DNA of 64,000 nt from Paenibacillus vietnamensis (GTDB lineage Bacteria > Bacillota > Bacilli > Paenibacillales > Paenibacillaceae), in NCBI RefSeq assembly GCF_020169515.1, contig NZ_JAHMHW010000007.1:62001-126000 (forward strand), in the 5' to 3' direction. Positions 62,566 through 64,000 of the stretch are shown here, piece after piece. How positions within the stretch are numbered: the stretch's first letter is position 1; every line of letters starts with the position of its first letter. A program made the position numbers and the translations under genes. The notes below the pieces were generated by a model. That model worked only from the letters and a program-made list of their open reading frames with translations, was not told the origin of the DNA and did not search any database.

Positions 62566-62587
62566 ATGCCATTAGACTCCTTTCGCT

Positions 62588-63469
62588 CTATTTTTTAACC
62601 GATTCTAGTTCTACTATAGTAGATAAATACTGAAGCAAATCTTCCCTTAATTCCTCACGCTGCAAAGCAAACTCTAGCTGTGTCTTGATAAAACCCAGCT
62701 TTTCACCCACGTCATAACGGATACCTTCAAAGTCGTAGGCGTACACAGTTTCCATGCGGTTGAGTTGAGCGATAGCATCAGTAAGTTGGATCTCCCCGCC
62801 TGCTCCAGGCTGCTGGTTTTCCAAAATTTTAAATATACTTGGGCTGAGGATATAACGTCCCATAATCGCAATCGTGGATGGTGCATCCTCCTTCTTTGGC
62901 TTTTCCACAAGTCCACTTACACTAAATAGACGGTTATTTATTTCTTTCCCATCTACTACACCGTATCGTGAGACTTCATTCTCCGGTACACATTGAACGC
63001 CAATTACGGAGGAGGTGTAGCGGTCGTATTGTTCTATGAGCTGCTTCAGGCAAGGCTTCTTTGCCTGCACAATATCATCACCGAGTAATACCGCAAACGG
63101 CTCGTTGCCAATGAATTTCCTGGCGCACCAGATGGCATGGCCAAGGCCGCGTGCTTCCTTTTGACGGATATAGTGGATATCTACCATTTTGGATGACTTC
63201 TGAACTTCATTAAGCAACTCGATCTTGCCTTTCTCAAGCAAGTTTTGTTCGAGTTCGAAGGAGTTGTCGAAATGATCTTCGATGGCCCTTTTGCCTTTTC
63301 CAGTCACGATAATAATATCTTCGATACCCGATTCGACTGCCTCTTCCACGATATATTGAATCGTTGGTTTGTCTACAATCGGCAGCATTTCTTTTGGCAT
63401 TGCTTTAGTTGCCGGTAGAAACCGCGTACCAAGTCCTGCTGCTGGGATAATTGCTTTTCGAACCTTCAT
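62588..63469 (-). CDS. galU: UTP-glucose-1-phosphate uridylyltransferase
   Basis: 293 residues: [39 protein letters not shown] (in part; nucleotidyltransferase signature), [20 protein letters not shown] [47 protein letters not shown] and GEIQLTDAI. It makes UDP-glucose for the exopolysaccharide, wall polymers and GalE. GGAGG precedes the ATG. Codon and base usage here are closer to the chromosome than to the AT-rich transferase genes. Confidence 0.95.
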   Translation of the reverse strand: MKVRKAIIPAAGLGTRFLPATKAMPKEMLPIVDKPTIQYIVEEAVESGIEDIIIVTGKGKRAIEDHFDNSFELEQNLLEKGKIELLNEVQKSSKMVDIHYIRQKEARGLGHAIWCARKFIGNEPFAVLLGDDIVQAKKPCLKQLIEQYDRYTSSVIGVQCVPENEVSRYGVVDGKEINNRLFSVSGLVEKPKKEDAPSTIAIMGRYILSPSIFKILENQQPGAGGEIQLTDAIAQLNRMETVYAYDFEGIRYDVGEKLGFIKTQLEFALQREELREDLLQYLSTIVELESVKK

Positions 63470-63514
63470 TTAATATCCTCCATCAGGCTAAATGCGTAAC
63501 AACTTGGCTTGGAG

Positions 63515-64000
63515 TCAGTACTCCTTAGAAGCTTGCTCGTATGACTTTCCTTGGCTCATACCGTACTTCTTAGCTATGATAATTAATTCATCATATTGCT
63601 CGGGAGTCAGCTTTTCTAGAATAAGAGCCCGTGCTTCATTCTTCTCTTCAATACTTAACCCGCCGCTCGCAAGTGCCTGAAGCGCTTTAATATCCTCCAC
63701 GCTAAGCTGCTTCAAAAACACGGAAGTCAGCTGAGCTTTTTCCGATACAGTGATCTTTTCTTGAACGTTCTTTGCTTTATCTACAGAAACCTCAGCTTTA
63801 TACACATCACTTGATTCTTGATTTGTTGAAGAATTTGTCGATCCGCTCGATGAGGAGCCATTGTCCGGAACTGCTGTTTCTGTACCAGAATGTTCCGTAT
63901 CCTGTGCATCCCCGGCAGTTCCTGCATCAGGAGCATCCGTTGCTTCAGCAACGGTTTCCTCCACAATCTCACTCTCCAAGCTATCTGCCAAAGAAGAAAT
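63515..64000 (-). CDS. hypothetical protein, C-terminal part (partial)
   Basis: Open to the window edge, so the start is not seen; an in-frame TTG at 63991 exists but has no visible ribosome site. The visible 161 residues are an acidic Glu/Ala/Thr/Ser-rich, probably disordered stretch (about 1-65) followed by a helical region (KAQLTSVFLKQLSVEDIKAL, then SGGLSIEEKNEARALILEKLTPEQYDELIIIAKKYG, in part). I do not recognise a family. It lies 45 bp upstream of galU on the same strand, so it may head the exopolysaccharide operon or regulate it. Confidence 0.7.
   Translation of the reverse strand: MSSLADSLESEIVEETVAEATDAPDAGTAGDAQDTEHSGTETAVPDNGSSSSGSTNSSTNQESSDVYKAEVSVDKAKNVQEKITVSEKAQLTSVFLKQLSVEDIKALQALASGGLSIEEKNEARALILEKLTPEQYDELIIIAKKYGMSQGKSYEQASKEY

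Noticed and set aside
1..64000. tRNA, rRNA, prophage genes or intact insertion sequences
   Set aside because: None seen on either strand; only repeats and one possible inverted-repeat scar.

Overview
The window looks like chromosome from a spore-forming Firmicute of the Paenibacillaceae, most likely Paenibacillus. The evidence is the gene content: a YesM/YesN two-component pair beside an LplABC-type sugar transporter, an SLH-anchored surface protein, a Spo0E-like phosphatase, KhtTU, NamA, copper-amine-oxidase-like stalk domains and many purine-rich ribosome binding sites with GTG or TTG starts. Most of the window is GC-rich. The right end (about 51-62.5 kb) is visibly AT-rich and holds an exopolysaccharide locus. 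I saw no rRNA, tRNA, CRISPR array, prophage or intact insertion sequence.

Layout. 0-5.3 kb: end of a purine nucleoside phosphorylase gene, a PAS-GGDEF diguanylate cyclase, a cupin, and a KhtT/KhtU potassium/proton antiporter operon. 5.7-10.3 kb: a two-component system followed by a three-gene ABC transporter of the peptide-antibiotic (lantibiotic/bacitracin) protection type, with an 11-bp-phased operator between them. 10.3-10.8 kb: a 125-bp tandem repeat array. 10.9-23.9 kb (mostly minus strand): an ABC exporter, FdhD with an FdhF/YdeP-type molybdoenzyme, a divergent IF-3 paralogue, a MATE pump with a divergent AraC regulator, NamA and a zinc-type dehydrogenase sharing an HxlR-type operator, and Mqo. 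24-36 kb: two tandem GMC oxidoreductases (one with an N-terminal LysM), a lone receiver, an SLH protein, VanZ, a Spo0E-like protein, a chemoreceptor, an HxlR regulator and a Gfo/Idh/MocA oxidoreductase. 36-43 kb: an LplABC-like transporter with its YesMN-like regulators. 43-51 kb: small and membrane proteins of unknown function, an HD-GYP phosphodiesterase, an AAA-ATPase/TOPRIM-like pair, and a class I cyclic-di-GMP riboswitch controlling a 55-residue protein. 51-64 kb: a Wzx/Wzy-type exopolysaccharide locus from galU to galE.

Most notable: (1) four dispersed copies of a ~190-bp palindromic element (at 338, 5478, 16134 and 31762) with a strict forward-forward-reverse-reverse layout and nearly invariant spacing; (2) a c-di-GMP block next to the exopolysaccharide locus, made of a c-di-GMP-I riboswitch, a small ORF, a membrane protein, an HD-GYP protein and a secreted stalk protein, in which two of the proteins share an apparently undescribed two-cysteine C-terminal domain; (3) a two-gene ATPase/TOPRIM-like cassette inserted in that block, a candidate anti-phage module. 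Functions come from recognising motifs by eye. No database search was possible.
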